From contig JAEWQS010000127.1 of the NCBI GenBank assembly GCA_023399095.1, positions 1 through 21,098 on the forward strand: DNA of 21,098 nt, written 5' to 3'. The notes under the pieces are model-generated. The model did not search any database. It worked only from the letters and a program-made list of their open reading frames with translations, and was not told where the DNA came from. Position 1 is the first letter of the stretch. Every line of letters starts with the position of its first letter. This DNA comes from Bacillota bacterium (GTDB lineage Bacteria; Bacillota; Clostridia; Christensenellales; SZUA-584). The translations under genes and the position numbers were made by a program. Of the stretch, positions 8,726 to 14,996 are shown in pieces.

Positions 8726-9579
8726 TATATATCGCCTCCGTCAAAATGGATGCCGCAGAGCTGCTCGCTGAGCTCAAAAAGCCGCTGCGCATCCTGTTCG
8801 TTGTCCACATGTTTGTCATAGTTGGCGGGCTTGCACGCATGATAGTAAAGCCAATATGGCGCGGGCATCTGACTACACAGATACGAGTAAGTCTGCGCCA
8901 CATATTCGGGCGAATCGCCGCGCTTTTTGCGGAGTGACCAAAACGCGCTGACGATACCGGCGGTCTGCTTATTGCCGATGTTGGTGTTCACAAGACCCGG
9001 GTCCACCACGTAAGCCTTCACGCCGCTGTCCTCAAACCGCCGGTTTATTTCCTTGGCAAGCAGCATATTGCATAGCTTCGATTGCTTATAAGCCATCAGA
9101 CAGCTGTAATGCTTTGAAAACATGACGTCATTCCAGTGCATGCGCATTTTCTTATGTGAGTTGCTGCCCGTAAATATCACGCGGCCTTTCGCTTTTTTGA
9201 GGTTATCCCAAAGCCGGTATGTGAGCAAAAAACCAGCGAGATGATTGAGCGCAAATTGTAGCTCGTAGCCGTCCGCAGTGGTGGTATATCCGCTGCGCAC
9301 ACCGCCCGCGTTGTTGATCAGTGCATCGAGGCTGCCGTCCGGCGCAAGAAGTGTTTGTATCTGATCGGCCACGGCGTTCACGTCCGTCTGTGAAGAAAGA
9401 TCTCCATATACATAAGTGATATCCGCATTCGGCACAATTGCAAGCAGCTCGGTTTGTGCCTTCGCGCATGTTTCGGACGTTCGCCCCACGCCGATGACCC
9501 GCGCACCCGATGCCGCGAGCGCTTTGGCCGCCGCAAGGCCGATGCCGGATGTGGCGCCCGTAATCACAACTGTCTTCAT
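8725..9579 (-). CDS. Short-chain dehydrogenase/reductase (SDR), retinol-dehydrogenase-like
   Basis: The 284-residue SDR has TGATSGIG (7-14), NNAG (89-92), catalytic Ser139 (or Ser141) and Tyr164-x3-Lys168. VGRTSE at the end of the second strand carries an arginine that usually goes with NADP(H) preference (inference). It belongs to the broad group annotated as retinol dehydrogenase/WW-domain-oxidoreductase-like, in which bacterial substrates are mostly unknown. The ATG at 9579 overlaps the stop of the DUF4097-like gene by 4 nt (ATGA). Its AGGAGG ribosome binding site lies within the last codons of that gene. The two SDRs are translationally coupled. Confidence 0.9.
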   Translation of the reverse strand: MKTVVITGATSGIGLAAAKALAASGARVIGVGRTSETCAKAQTELLAIVPNADITYVYGDLSSQTDVNAVADQIQTLLAPDGSLDALINNAGGVRSGYTTTADGYELQFALNHLAGFLLTYRLWDNLKKAKGRVIFTGSNSHKKMRMHWNDVMFSKHYSCLMAYKQSKLCNMLLAKEINRRFEDSGVKAYVVDPGLVNTNIGNKQTAGIVSAFWSLRKKRGDSPEYVAQTYSYLCSQMPAPYWLYYHACKPANYDKHVDNEQDAQRLFELSEQLCGIHFDGGDI

Positions 9580-9989
9580 TTATCTGTTTCCTCCTGATAT
9601 GTGTCGTAAATTTCCCGGGGCATGTAAATCGTCAGTATAAGCTCGTATGGCTGTGGAAACACGCCGAAGAACTTATTCGGGAACGGCGTTTCGGTGATAC
9701 GAAGCACACCGTTTTCCACGCGCACATCCACCACATCCTCCATGTCAATCGGTTTTTGAAGCCAAGCCTTTGCATACGCCGTCACATGTGCCTGTTCTGA
9801 GGGCATAACGGTCACCTGCGCAGCTGCCGTATCGAGCTTAAGCTCATCGAACGTCTCATCCACCTCAAAATCCTTTGTGGCTTCGTGTGACATGAGCTGC
9901 CCCGTGCCCATGATAAACCCCATCATGATCGCAGTTCCGCCGATGCCGATGAGTAGTAATAGGCGAAGCACCTTTGTTGACTTTTTCAT
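9576..9989 (-). CDS. DUF4097-like protein with membrane anchor, apparently C-terminally truncated
   Basis: The start ATG at 9989 has GGAGG 7 nt upstream; a longer open frame to 10061 only overlaps the preceding gene and is rejected. The 137-residue product begins with a basic stretch and a membrane segment (about 8-30). Then comes the opening of a DUF4097 repeat domain (FDELKLDTAAAQVTVMPSE), continuing to LTIYMPREIYDTYQEETDK. Complete DUF4097 proteins usually continue for another 100 or more residues as a beta-helix; here the frame stops where the next gene begins, and the last codons double as the AGGAGG of the SDR gene. The position after PadR and DUF1700 is the standard one. The protein may be a remnant or a functional short form. 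Confidence 0.8.
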   Translation of the reverse strand: MKKSTKVLRLLLLIGIGGTAIMMGFIMGTGQLMSHEATKDFEVDETFDELKLDTAAAQVTVMPSEQAHVTAYAKAWLQKPIDMEDVVDVRVENGVLRITETPFPNKFFGVFPQPYELILTIYMPREIYDTYQEETDK

Positions 9990-10546
9990 ATAGACGCCTC
10001 CTTTTCCATACGCATCACGCGGCGCGCAAGCAGCGGCATGCGCCCAAGGCTCAGTCTCCATAGTTTTGCGCTCCCCTTAAACACCAGCAGCCCTCCGGCT
10101 GCGAAAACGAGCGCCGCAAACAACGCAAGCACGGCATACGAGATGTAAGCGGCCCCAATTTCTACCGCGACGAGCACAAGACACCCAAGACCGATGAGCA
10201 CCAGCCCTGCTGACACGGCGAACAGGCTCACCAGCACCGTCAGACATACCAAGTATAGACAACCAACCAATATGCCGCCGCCCGCCTTGTAGCTCAGCGC
10301 CGCACCGATCATGTGCATCGTGTCACCAAGGCCTTTGGACTCATGCGCCGCATTCGATGTGCTTTGCATCACGTGCATTTTGGCAAGCTGCACAGGGTCT
10401 CCCAGCGCCGCCGCCACCTCCTGCTCGGTCTTGCCCGCTTCCAGTCCCGCTTCAAAGTGCTCGCGGTAATCGTCTATAATGTCCTGCTTTTCCTGCGCGC
10501 TCATGTGTTTGAGTGAGCGCATCAGCGTTTTTAAAAAATCATCCAT
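9986..10546 (-). CDS. DUF1700 family membrane protein
   Basis: This is a 186-residue protein. The N-terminal 60 residues form the characteristic DUF1700 helical domain (MDDFLKTLMRSLKHMSAQEK, then DDYREHFEAGLEAGKTEQEV and ALGDP), followed by hydrophobic segments from about residue 90 to 160 and a basic tail. Family members are found directly downstream of PadR regulators and upstream of DUF4097 proteins, as here, and are thought to take part in envelope-stress-type signalling; the function is not proven. The start overlaps the PadR gene by 8 nt and the end overlaps the DUF4097-like gene by 4 nt (ATGA). Confidence 0.92.
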   Translation of the reverse strand: MDDFLKTLMRSLKHMSAQEKQDIIDDYREHFEAGLEAGKTEQEVAAALGDPVQLAKMHVMQSTSNAAHESKGLGDTMHMIGAALSYKAGGGILVGCLYLVCLTVLVSLFAVSAGLVLIGLGCLVLVAVEIGAAYISYAVLALFAALVFAAGGLLVFKGSAKLWRLSLGRMPLLARRVMRMEKEASI

Positions 10547-10856
10547 TGTCGTCCTCCATGATTTGCTTCACGCTGTTCACAAAATCCATCCACTCCAGGC
10601 GCAGCTCGGCTTCCGCCTGCTTGCCCTTTTCAGTCAGCGTATAATATTTTCGCGGCGGCCCGCCTGATTCGGCAGAAATGTATGTGTCGCATAACCCGTC
10701 GCTTTTGAGCTTGCGCAGCAGCGGATACAGCGTTCCTTCCGCAATCTCAATGCGTGAGGATATCCGCTCCGCCAGCTCATATCCATACGTGTCCTTCTTG
10801 TTAAGCAAGGTAAGCACGCATAGCTCCAAAACGCCTTTTTTAAATTGTGCGTTCAT
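10539..10856 (-). CDS. PadR family transcriptional regulator
   Basis: The 105-residue protein starts at ATG 10856, 4 nt after GGGAGG; the open frame reaches 10940 but that part covers the promoter. It is a small PadR (one winged helix plus a short C-terminal helix). The helix-turn-helix region includes YGYELAERIS and EGTLYPLLRKLKSDGL, and the wing contains GGPPRKYYTLTEKG. PadR proteins are mostly repressors that respond to small molecules or membrane stress and usually control their own operon. It is the first of five overlapping genes (PadR, DUF1700, DUF4097-like, two SDRs), and the inverted repeat upstream at 10895-10933 is the likely operator. Confidence 0.95.
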   Translation of the reverse strand: MNAQFKKGVLELCVLTLLNKKDTYGYELAERISSRIEIAEGTLYPLLRKLKSDGLCDTYISAESGGPPRKYYTLTEKGKQAEAELRLEWMDFVNSVKQIMEDDNG

Positions 10857-10889
10857 GAGCCCTCCCTTTTCGTCTTTATCTAGTACTGT

Positions 10890-10933
10890 ATTATATTCAG
10901 TAGTTGAGAGTACTATACCAGAGACTACTGAAT
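10890..10933 (-). promoter_or_regulatory. PadR operon promoter with perfect 10-bp inverted repeat operator
   Basis: ATTCAGTAGT (10895-10904) and ACTACTGAAT (10924-10933) form a perfect inverted repeat with a 19-nt spacer. On the minus strand a consensus TATAAT occupies 10895-10890 and touches the proximal arm, 34 nt before the PadR start. The -35 region is poor, lying within the spacer. Binding of a PadR dimer pair here would block the -10 box; autoregulation is inferred. Confidence 0.6.
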
Positions 10934-11014
10934 AATGCAATATAGTTTTTCACAATTTTATTACGAGACGAATAGTTTAAATTAAGCCTTTATGCTTTAA
11001 GGTGGTGAATATAC

Positions 11015-11467
11015 ATGAACGACAACTGCCTAAAACTTCTGATGTTGCTTAGCTGCCTTGGCGGCGGGCCCTTTTGCAATTTTGACAATTGTGGGCCGTG
11101 CGGCTCGTGCGGGCCGTGCGGCTCGTGCGGGCCGTGCAACTCTTGCGGGCCATGCAACACCTGCGGGCCATGCGACCCTTGCGGCTCTTGCAACACCTGC
11201 GGGCCATGCAACGCCTGCGGGCCGTGCAACGCCTGCGGGCCATGCAACACCTGCGGGCCATGCAACACCTGCGGGCCACGCGGCTGCCAATGCTGCGGCG
11301 GTCCTGTTGAATGCGGGCCATACACCTGCAGCTGCTGCGGGGCCCCATGCGGCAATACATGGAGCTTCCTTGGGTTTAAGCGCGGCAAGCGCAAAAGCGG
11401 CTGCGATGTTTGGGGAAGCGTAGGCTTCAACTGCTGCAGCCCGGGTGGCCGATATTTTAGATGCTGA
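11015..11467 (+). CDS. Cysteine-rich protein with tandem C-x-x (CGPCNT) repeats
   Basis: The ATG at 11015 lies 7 nt after AAGGTGGTG, a fair ribosome binding site. The product has 150 residues, 36 of them cysteine (24%). From Cys26 to Cys86, 21 cysteines occur at exactly every third position, mostly as CGPCNT or CGPCGS units. The N-terminus (CLKLLMLLSCLGGG) is short and mildly hydrophobic but is not a clear signal peptide. After the repeats come further Cys pairs, a basic stretch (GFKRGKRKSGC) and a C-terminus ending YFRC. I do not recognise a family. Cysteine-rich spore coat or exosporium proteins and metal-binding proteins are possible analogues by composition only. It is a single-gene unit with its own terminator, divergent from the PadR operon. 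Frame and start are well supported, the function is not. Confidence 0.8.
   Translation: MNDNCLKLLMLLSCLGGGPFCNFDNCGPCGSCGPCGSCGPCNSCGPCNTCGPCDPCGSCNTCGPCNACGPCNACGPCNTCGPCNTCGPRGCQCCGGPVECGPYTCSCCGAPCGNTWSFLGFKRGKRKSGCDVWGSVGFNCCSPGGRYFRC
11090..11280 (+). repeat. Tandem 18-bp repeats inside the cysteine-rich gene
   Basis: The stretch consists of about ten 18-nt units. The early ones are like TGCGGCTCGTGCGGGCCG, the later ones like TGCGGGCCATGCAACACC. Each codes for two C-x-x triplets. Units differ mostly by single bases, so the tract probably expands and shrinks by slippage or recombination without breaking the frame. Confidence 0.85.
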
Positions 11468-11490
11468 ACGACAATATTGCTTGACACAAC

Positions 11491-11515
11491 AAGAGGGAGC
11501 TTCCCTCTTTTGTGT
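11491..11515 (+). terminator. Rho-independent terminator of the cysteine-rich gene
   Basis: The stem AAGAGGGA (11491-11498) pairs with TCCCTCTT (11502-11509) around a 3-nt loop, with a short T-rich tail (TTTGTGTTTT). It starts 24 nt after the stop codon. Confidence 0.75.
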
Positions 11516-11623
11516 TTTGCACGGGAAATGACGGCTAAATCAATCGTATAATAAAAAACGTGCTATGGCGCGCTTAGCGGAAAAACACTTTATTTTGAAA
11601 AACTTGAACTTTGGATTTCTTAA

Positions 11624-12145
11624 TTAATTCTCGTATGTAATCAACCCGCCCTTTTCGATAACTTTTTTGACAAAATTATAGCCCTCGGGCTTGCCAGTAA
11701 AATAATAGTTTATTACCCGCACATTTCCGGCGTGAGTCACGATTAAGACATTCTTCCCCTTATACTCATTCATAATCACGTCACACAAATCACAGTTCCG
11801 TTTTATAAATTCGTCATAGCGCTCTGTGCCTTTAGCACCTTTTTTAATTGCTAGCCAAAACAATATCATCATTACTACGGTTTCCTTTTTGCCCTCAAAA
11901 TCACCGCAATAAATTTCGGCAAGCCTATCATCAAATACAGTCGGGCCTTTATAGATTGTTTCGCAGAATTGACGCGCTCTTGTTTGAGGGCTACAAAAAC
12001 ACGCATCAAAACTGACATCTCTTAAGTTGTCAGCTTGCAGTTTTGCTTGTTCTATTCCTGTTTTATTCAAATAGGTGTCTGTAGAACCGTTACACCTTTT
12101 GAATAAATTCCAATCGGTTTGTCCATGACGAACCAGATATATCAT
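11624..12145 (-). CDS. Histidine phosphatase family protein (phosphoglycerate mutase-like)
   Basis: The start ATG at 12145 follows GGAGG by 9 nt, although the frame is open to 12259. The 173-residue product begins MIYLVRHGQTDWN, the phosphohistidine motif RHG with catalytic His7. The second half of the active site shows Glu77 (AEIYCGDFEG) and His138 (VTHAGN). Such proteins dephosphorylate small metabolites (for example phosphosugars or cobalamin/nucleotide intermediates) or act as mutases; the substrate cannot be told. The stretch between Glu77 and His138 is short (VVMMILFWLAIKKG), so the protein is smaller than typical 200-residue members. The gene is much AT-richer than the neighbouring SDR genes, which suggests later arrival (inference). 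No operon partner is apparent. Confidence 0.85.
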   Translation of the reverse strand: MIYLVRHGQTDWNLFKRCNGSTDTYLNKTGIEQAKLQADNLRDVSFDACFCSPQTRARQFCETIYKGPTVFDDRLAEIYCGDFEGKKETVVMMILFWLAIKKGAKGTERYDEFIKRNCDLCDVIMNEYKGKNVLIVTHAGNVRVINYYFTGKPEGYNFVKKVIEKGGLITYEN

Positions 12146-12311
12146 AATTGTTGATCCTCCAAAAAATATAAATTCTCTAATTATAACCATTATCACATAA
12201 AACCGTATATAAGAAAAGTTAACCCCGTCAATTTTCGTTGACAGAGTTTTCATATGCAATATTTATTTTAGAAAGGAACGTTTTTATGCCATCATTAAAA
12301 GACAATAGATC

Positions 12312-12357
12312 ATGCACGTCGTCGGCGATAAAAAGCCAACGACAAATCTCTGTGCAT
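12312..12357. repeat. Imperfect two-part hairpin between the phosphatase and NYN genes
   Basis: Outer arms ATGCAC (12312-12317) and GTGCAT (12352-12357) flank inner arms GTCGTCGGC (12318-12326) and GCCAACGAC (12335-12343). There is an 8-nt loop and a one-sided 8-nt bulge. As minus-strand RNA the inner stem pairs completely if one G-U is allowed. It lies downstream of the NYN gene on the same strand. It has a short T-run only in the loop, so it is not a standard terminator; it could be an RNA element or a palindromic repeat. Confidence 0.45.
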
Positions 12358-12434
12358 AGAAAACGAGGCCATGGGATTTTCGGTCATTCATTGAGAAAGC
12401 TTAAGCACACCTTAGCGCCTATGATGCCGAAAAA

Positions 12435-13193
12435 TCATTTGCTCTTTGTTTCTTTTATACGCACATATTTATGCACGTTGTTGGGGCTGCTTGTTTTTCT
12501 TGACTGTATTTCAAACTGCTTCAATGATGATACAAACGGCGTCAACTTGGAAAAACCGTAGTTGCGCGTATCAAAATCTGGATAGCGCTTATTAAGCATT
12601 TTGCCTACCTGCCCCAAGTACGCCCAGCCATCTTCGTCAGAGCTTTCCGTGATGATGACCTTGAGTGCTTCTATGATCTCTTCCTTGCTGGCCATGCCCT
12701 CTTTTGGCGGCGTCTTGCCGTTGCCGCCGGTCGGTGCTTCCTTAACAGGCGGCGCAGGCGGCGTAAGCACCTCAAGATATTTGAAAATCTCGCAGGCTGA
12801 TATAAAAGCGGTCGGCGTTTTCTTTTCCCCCATGCCGATCACAAACATGCCGGATTCCCGCAAACGCGCGGCGAGACGCGTAAAGTCGCTGTCGCTGGAG
12901 ACAATGCAAAAGGCCTCTACATTGCCCGAATACAATATATCCATTGCATCAATGATAAGCGCGGCGTCGGTCGCGTTCTTGCCTGTGGTATAGCTGTATT
13001 GCTGTATCGGCGTAATCGAGTTGGTCAGCAGCACGCTCTTCCACGACGCAAGCTGCGGCTTTGTCCAGTCGCCGTAGATGCGCTTATATGTGGGCGTGCC
13101 GTGATTAGATATCTCGTCGAGCACCGCCTTTATATATTTATCCGATACGTTGTCAGCGTCAATTAGCACCGCGATTCGTTTGTCTGTCTCCAT
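12435..13193 (-). CDS. NYN domain putative RNase with C-terminal OST-HTH/LOTUS domain
   Basis: The 252-residue protein has an N-terminal NYN (PIN-like) nuclease domain. The acidic active-site residues are visible: Asp12/Asp14 in AVLIDADN, Asp76 in GKNATDAALI and Asp101/Asp103 in SSDSDF. A proline-rich linker (about 144-165) leads to a LOTUS/OST-HTH domain (about 171-246, EEIIEALKVIITESS to VHKYVRI). The combination is known from bacterial LabA/DUF88-like proteins and eukaryotic MARF1/limkain proteins, where it acts on RNA; the bacterial target is unknown. The gene has its own promoter (13225-13253) and appears monocistronic. Confidence 0.93.
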   Translation of the reverse strand: METDKRIAVLIDADNVSDKYIKAVLDEISNHGTPTYKRIYGDWTKPQLASWKSVLLTNSITPIQQYSYTTGKNATDAALIIDAMDILYSGNVEAFCIVSSDSDFTRLAARLRESGMFVIGMGEKKTPTAFISACEIFKYLEVLTPPAPPVKEAPTGGNGKTPPKEGMASKEEIIEALKVIITESSDEDGWAYLGQVGKMLNKRYPDFDTRNYGFSKLTPFVSSLKQFEIQSRKTSSPNNVHKYVRIKETKSK

Positions 13194-13224
13194 GCCTGTC
13201 CTCTATTCATCCATTTTTATGCTT

Positions 13225-13253
13225 ATTATACCTTGAATGGCGTCCGTCAACAA
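13225..13253 (-). promoter_or_regulatory. Promoter of the NYN gene
   Basis: On the minus strand a consensus TATAAT (13230-13225) has TTGTTG 17 nt upstream (13253-13248). The start codon lies 31 nt further on. The -35 matches only partly. Confidence 0.5.
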
Positions 13254-13355
13254 GTGGCACCATCAGATTCGCTTCCTATATTCAGCCCAACTTAAATACT
13301 GAGTCTACCGCCAATGTCGTAAATTAATCATTTTCTATATAGACAAGTGACTCTA

Positions 13356-13384
13356 TTGACAATTTATCAGCAATTGAATACAAT
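13356..13384 (+). promoter_or_regulatory. Strong promoter of the SDR-tetR operon
   Basis: Consensus TTGACA (13356-13361) is followed after exactly 17 nt by TACAAT (13379-13384). Transcription should begin near 13391, directly before the operator palindrome. Confidence 0.8.
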
Positions 13385-13394
13385 GATAGCACAA

Positions 13395-13410
13395 TAGACC
13401 ATTCGGTCTA
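13395..13410 (+). promoter_or_regulatory. TetR-type operator palindrome
   Basis: TAGACC (13395-13400) and GGTCTA (13405-13410) are perfect inverted arms with a 4-nt spacer, placed about 5 to 20 nt after the expected transcription start. From memory, the same arms are known as operators of some TetR regulators such as NemR. The TetR encoded at 14318 is the obvious binder; repression of its own operon is inferred. Confidence 0.75.
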
Positions 13411-13437
13411 ATCCAACAAGTCTAATGGAGGTGCATG

Positions 13438-14307
13438 ATGGATAAAAAGGTGTGTATCATTACGGGAGCCAATTCGGGTATCGGTAAACAAGCAGCCATT
13501 CAGATCGCCAACGAGGGCGCGCATGTGATTATTGCGTGCCGCAGCGAAAAGCGCGGCCTCAAGGCACTGGCCGACATACAAGCCAGAATAAGCGGCGGCA
13601 CAGCCGAGCTCATGCTCTTGGATATGGCATCCCAGCGTTCGGTTCGCACATTTTCTGACGAGATCGTTCGTAAATTTCCCAAAGTGGATGTGCTCATCCA
13701 CAACGCGGCGGATTTCGACATCGCGAGAAAACAGGCAGAGTATTCACCCGAGGGTGTCGAAACCGTGTGGGCCACAAACCACGTCGGCCCCGTGCTGCTG
13801 ACTGATCTGTTGATGGATTCTCTTAAGCGAAGTGACAACGGACGTATCATCACCGTCTCTTCCAAGGGGCTATTGGTTAAGCCCGGCACCAAGATCGATA
13901 TTGCTGACCCTGAATCTAAAAACAGAAAATACAGCGTGACGAGCGCTTATTATCAATCCAAGCGCGCACAGGAGATGTATACGCTTTGGCTTGCACAGCA
14001 GTTTAAAGACACGTCAGTGACCGCGAACTGCATTCGTGTCACAAATGTCAAGGTCGATATCAGCCGATATCCGAACCTATCCGCATTTATGCGCTTCATG
14101 TACTCGATCAAAAGCAAGAAGTCCATCAGCCCTCAAAGGATGGCTCAGACGTACACTTTCCTTGCGCTCTCAGACGACTTAAAAGGCGTCAGCGGTAAAT
14201 GCTTTGACGAAAACAACGCTCAGGTCAAAATGAACAGCTATACAACCTACCCTGCCAATATCGAAGCGGTAATGACGCTCACGAAGCAATACATTAAACA
14301 ACTTTAA
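13438..14307 (+). CDS. Short-chain dehydrogenase/reductase (SDR) under TetR control
   Basis: Two ATGs are adjacent in frame (13435 and 13438); the second is 6 nt from GGAGG and is preferred, giving 289 residues. Cofactor motif TGANSGIG (9-16), HNAA (88-91, in place of NNAG), Asn114, Ser141/142 and Tyr171-x3-Lys175 identify a classical SDR. ACRSEKRG after the second strand suggests NADP(H) (inference). It resembles the retinol-dehydrogenase-like group, like the SDR at 8725-9579. The downstream tetR gene begins 10 nt after its stop, and a promoter plus operator lie directly upstream. The layout suggests an inducible oxidoreductase, perhaps acting on a reactive or toxic carbonyl compound that is also the TetR ligand. 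Confidence 0.93.
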   Translation: MDKKVCIITGANSGIGKQAAIQIANEGAHVIIACRSEKRGLKALADIQARISGGTAELMLLDMASQRSVRTFSDEIVRKFPKVDVLIHNAADFDIARKQAEYSPEGVETVWATNHVGPVLLTDLLMDSLKRSDNGRIITVSSKGLLVKPGTKIDIADPESKNRKYSVTSAYYQSKRAQEMYTLWLAQQFKDTSVTANCIRVTNVKVDISRYPNLSAFMRFMYSIKSKKSISPQRMAQTYTFLALSDDLKGVSGKCFDENNAQVKMNSYTTYPANIEAVMTLTKQYIKQL

Positions 14308-14317
14308 GGAGGAATTG

Positions 14318-14944
14318 ATGGATAACCGATTTATTCGTCCGCAAAAAGAGATAACCAAGAATCCGCTTGATGATATGCCGACTCTTTTCGATGCCGCACT
14401 AACTGAGTTTGCTTCTAAGCCGTATGGCAACGCGTCGCTGAACGATATCATCAAAACAAGCGGCATCAGCAAGGGCAGCTTTTACCATAAGTTCAAGGAT
14501 AAAATGGACTTGTACCTCTGTGTGATGGATGTGATATCCAGGGGAAAAGCTGCCTTTACCAAGGCTTTGCCTCCGCAATTGCCCGACGATTTCTTTGAAC
14601 AGTTGCGCGTGCTGTTCCGGCAGGGTCTTGAATTTTCTCAAGTGGAACCGCGCTATTATGCTTTTTGGCGGCTGCATATGACGGAGAGCGCCGAAGTGAA
14701 GGACGCCGTCCGCCACGCATTCCCAAACCGCCGCAGCGGTTCTCTGGATGCGTTGATCGAAAGTGCCATCGAGAACGGACAATTCAGCAAATTCTTTCCG
14801 GTGCCGTTTGTTTCCGGCATCATCAACTTGCTTGTCGGTCATATCGACACGCTTATTCAGCCGGATATGAGCCAAGATGATATTATCATGCTTGCCGATA
14901 ATCTTGTTCACATATTAAAAAGCGGACTGCAAGCAGCTGAATAA
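14318..14944 (+). CDS. TetR family transcriptional regulator
   Basis: The ATG at 14318 lies 5 nt after AAGGAGG, which itself overlaps the stop of the SDR gene; an adjacent TTG at 14315 is less suitable. The 208-residue protein has the TetR N-terminal helix-turn-helix at about residues 20-65 (NASLNDIIKTSGISKGSFYH, then KFKDKMDLY). A helical ligand domain follows, ending in a helix near the C-terminus (MLADNLVHILKSGLQ). It is co-transcribed with the SDR gene. The palindrome at 13395-13410 is its probable operator, so it likely represses the operon until a ligand binds; the ligand is unknown. Confidence 0.95.
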   Translation: MDNRFIRPQKEITKNPLDDMPTLFDAALTEFASKPYGNASLNDIIKTSGISKGSFYHKFKDKMDLYLCVMDVISRGKAAFTKALPPQLPDDFFEQLRVLFRQGLEFSQVEPRYYAFWRLHMTESAEVKDAVRHAFPNRRSGSLDALIESAIENGQFSKFFPVPFVSGIINLLVGHIDTLIQPDMSQDDIIMLADNLVHILKSGLQAAE

Positions 14945-14960
14945 ATCTTATATGGAGCAT

Positions 14961-14996
14961 GGATTAATCGTTTAAATTAATCCGAATTCTTTTTTT
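14961..14996 (+). terminator. Terminator of the SDR-tetR operon, overlapping the aroE 3' end
   Basis: The stem GGATTAAT (14961-14968) and ATTAATCC (14976-14983) is perfect with a 7-nt loop, followed after 6 nt by seven Ts (14990-14996). It starts 17 nt after the tetR stop and covers the stop and last codons of the convergent aroE gene. The stem is AT-rich and weak. Confidence 0.55.

Noticed and set aside
11090..11280. Regular short repeats that could suggest a CRISPR array
   Set aside because: The repeats are contiguous, without unique spacers, and lie inside a well-supported coding frame.
12286..12561. Plus-strand open frame of 91 codons from an ATG with AAAGGA upstream
   Set aside because: Its second half is antisense to the NYN gene and the first half runs through the hairpin; the sequence has no protein-like features. 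The ribosome-binding-like site alone is not enough.
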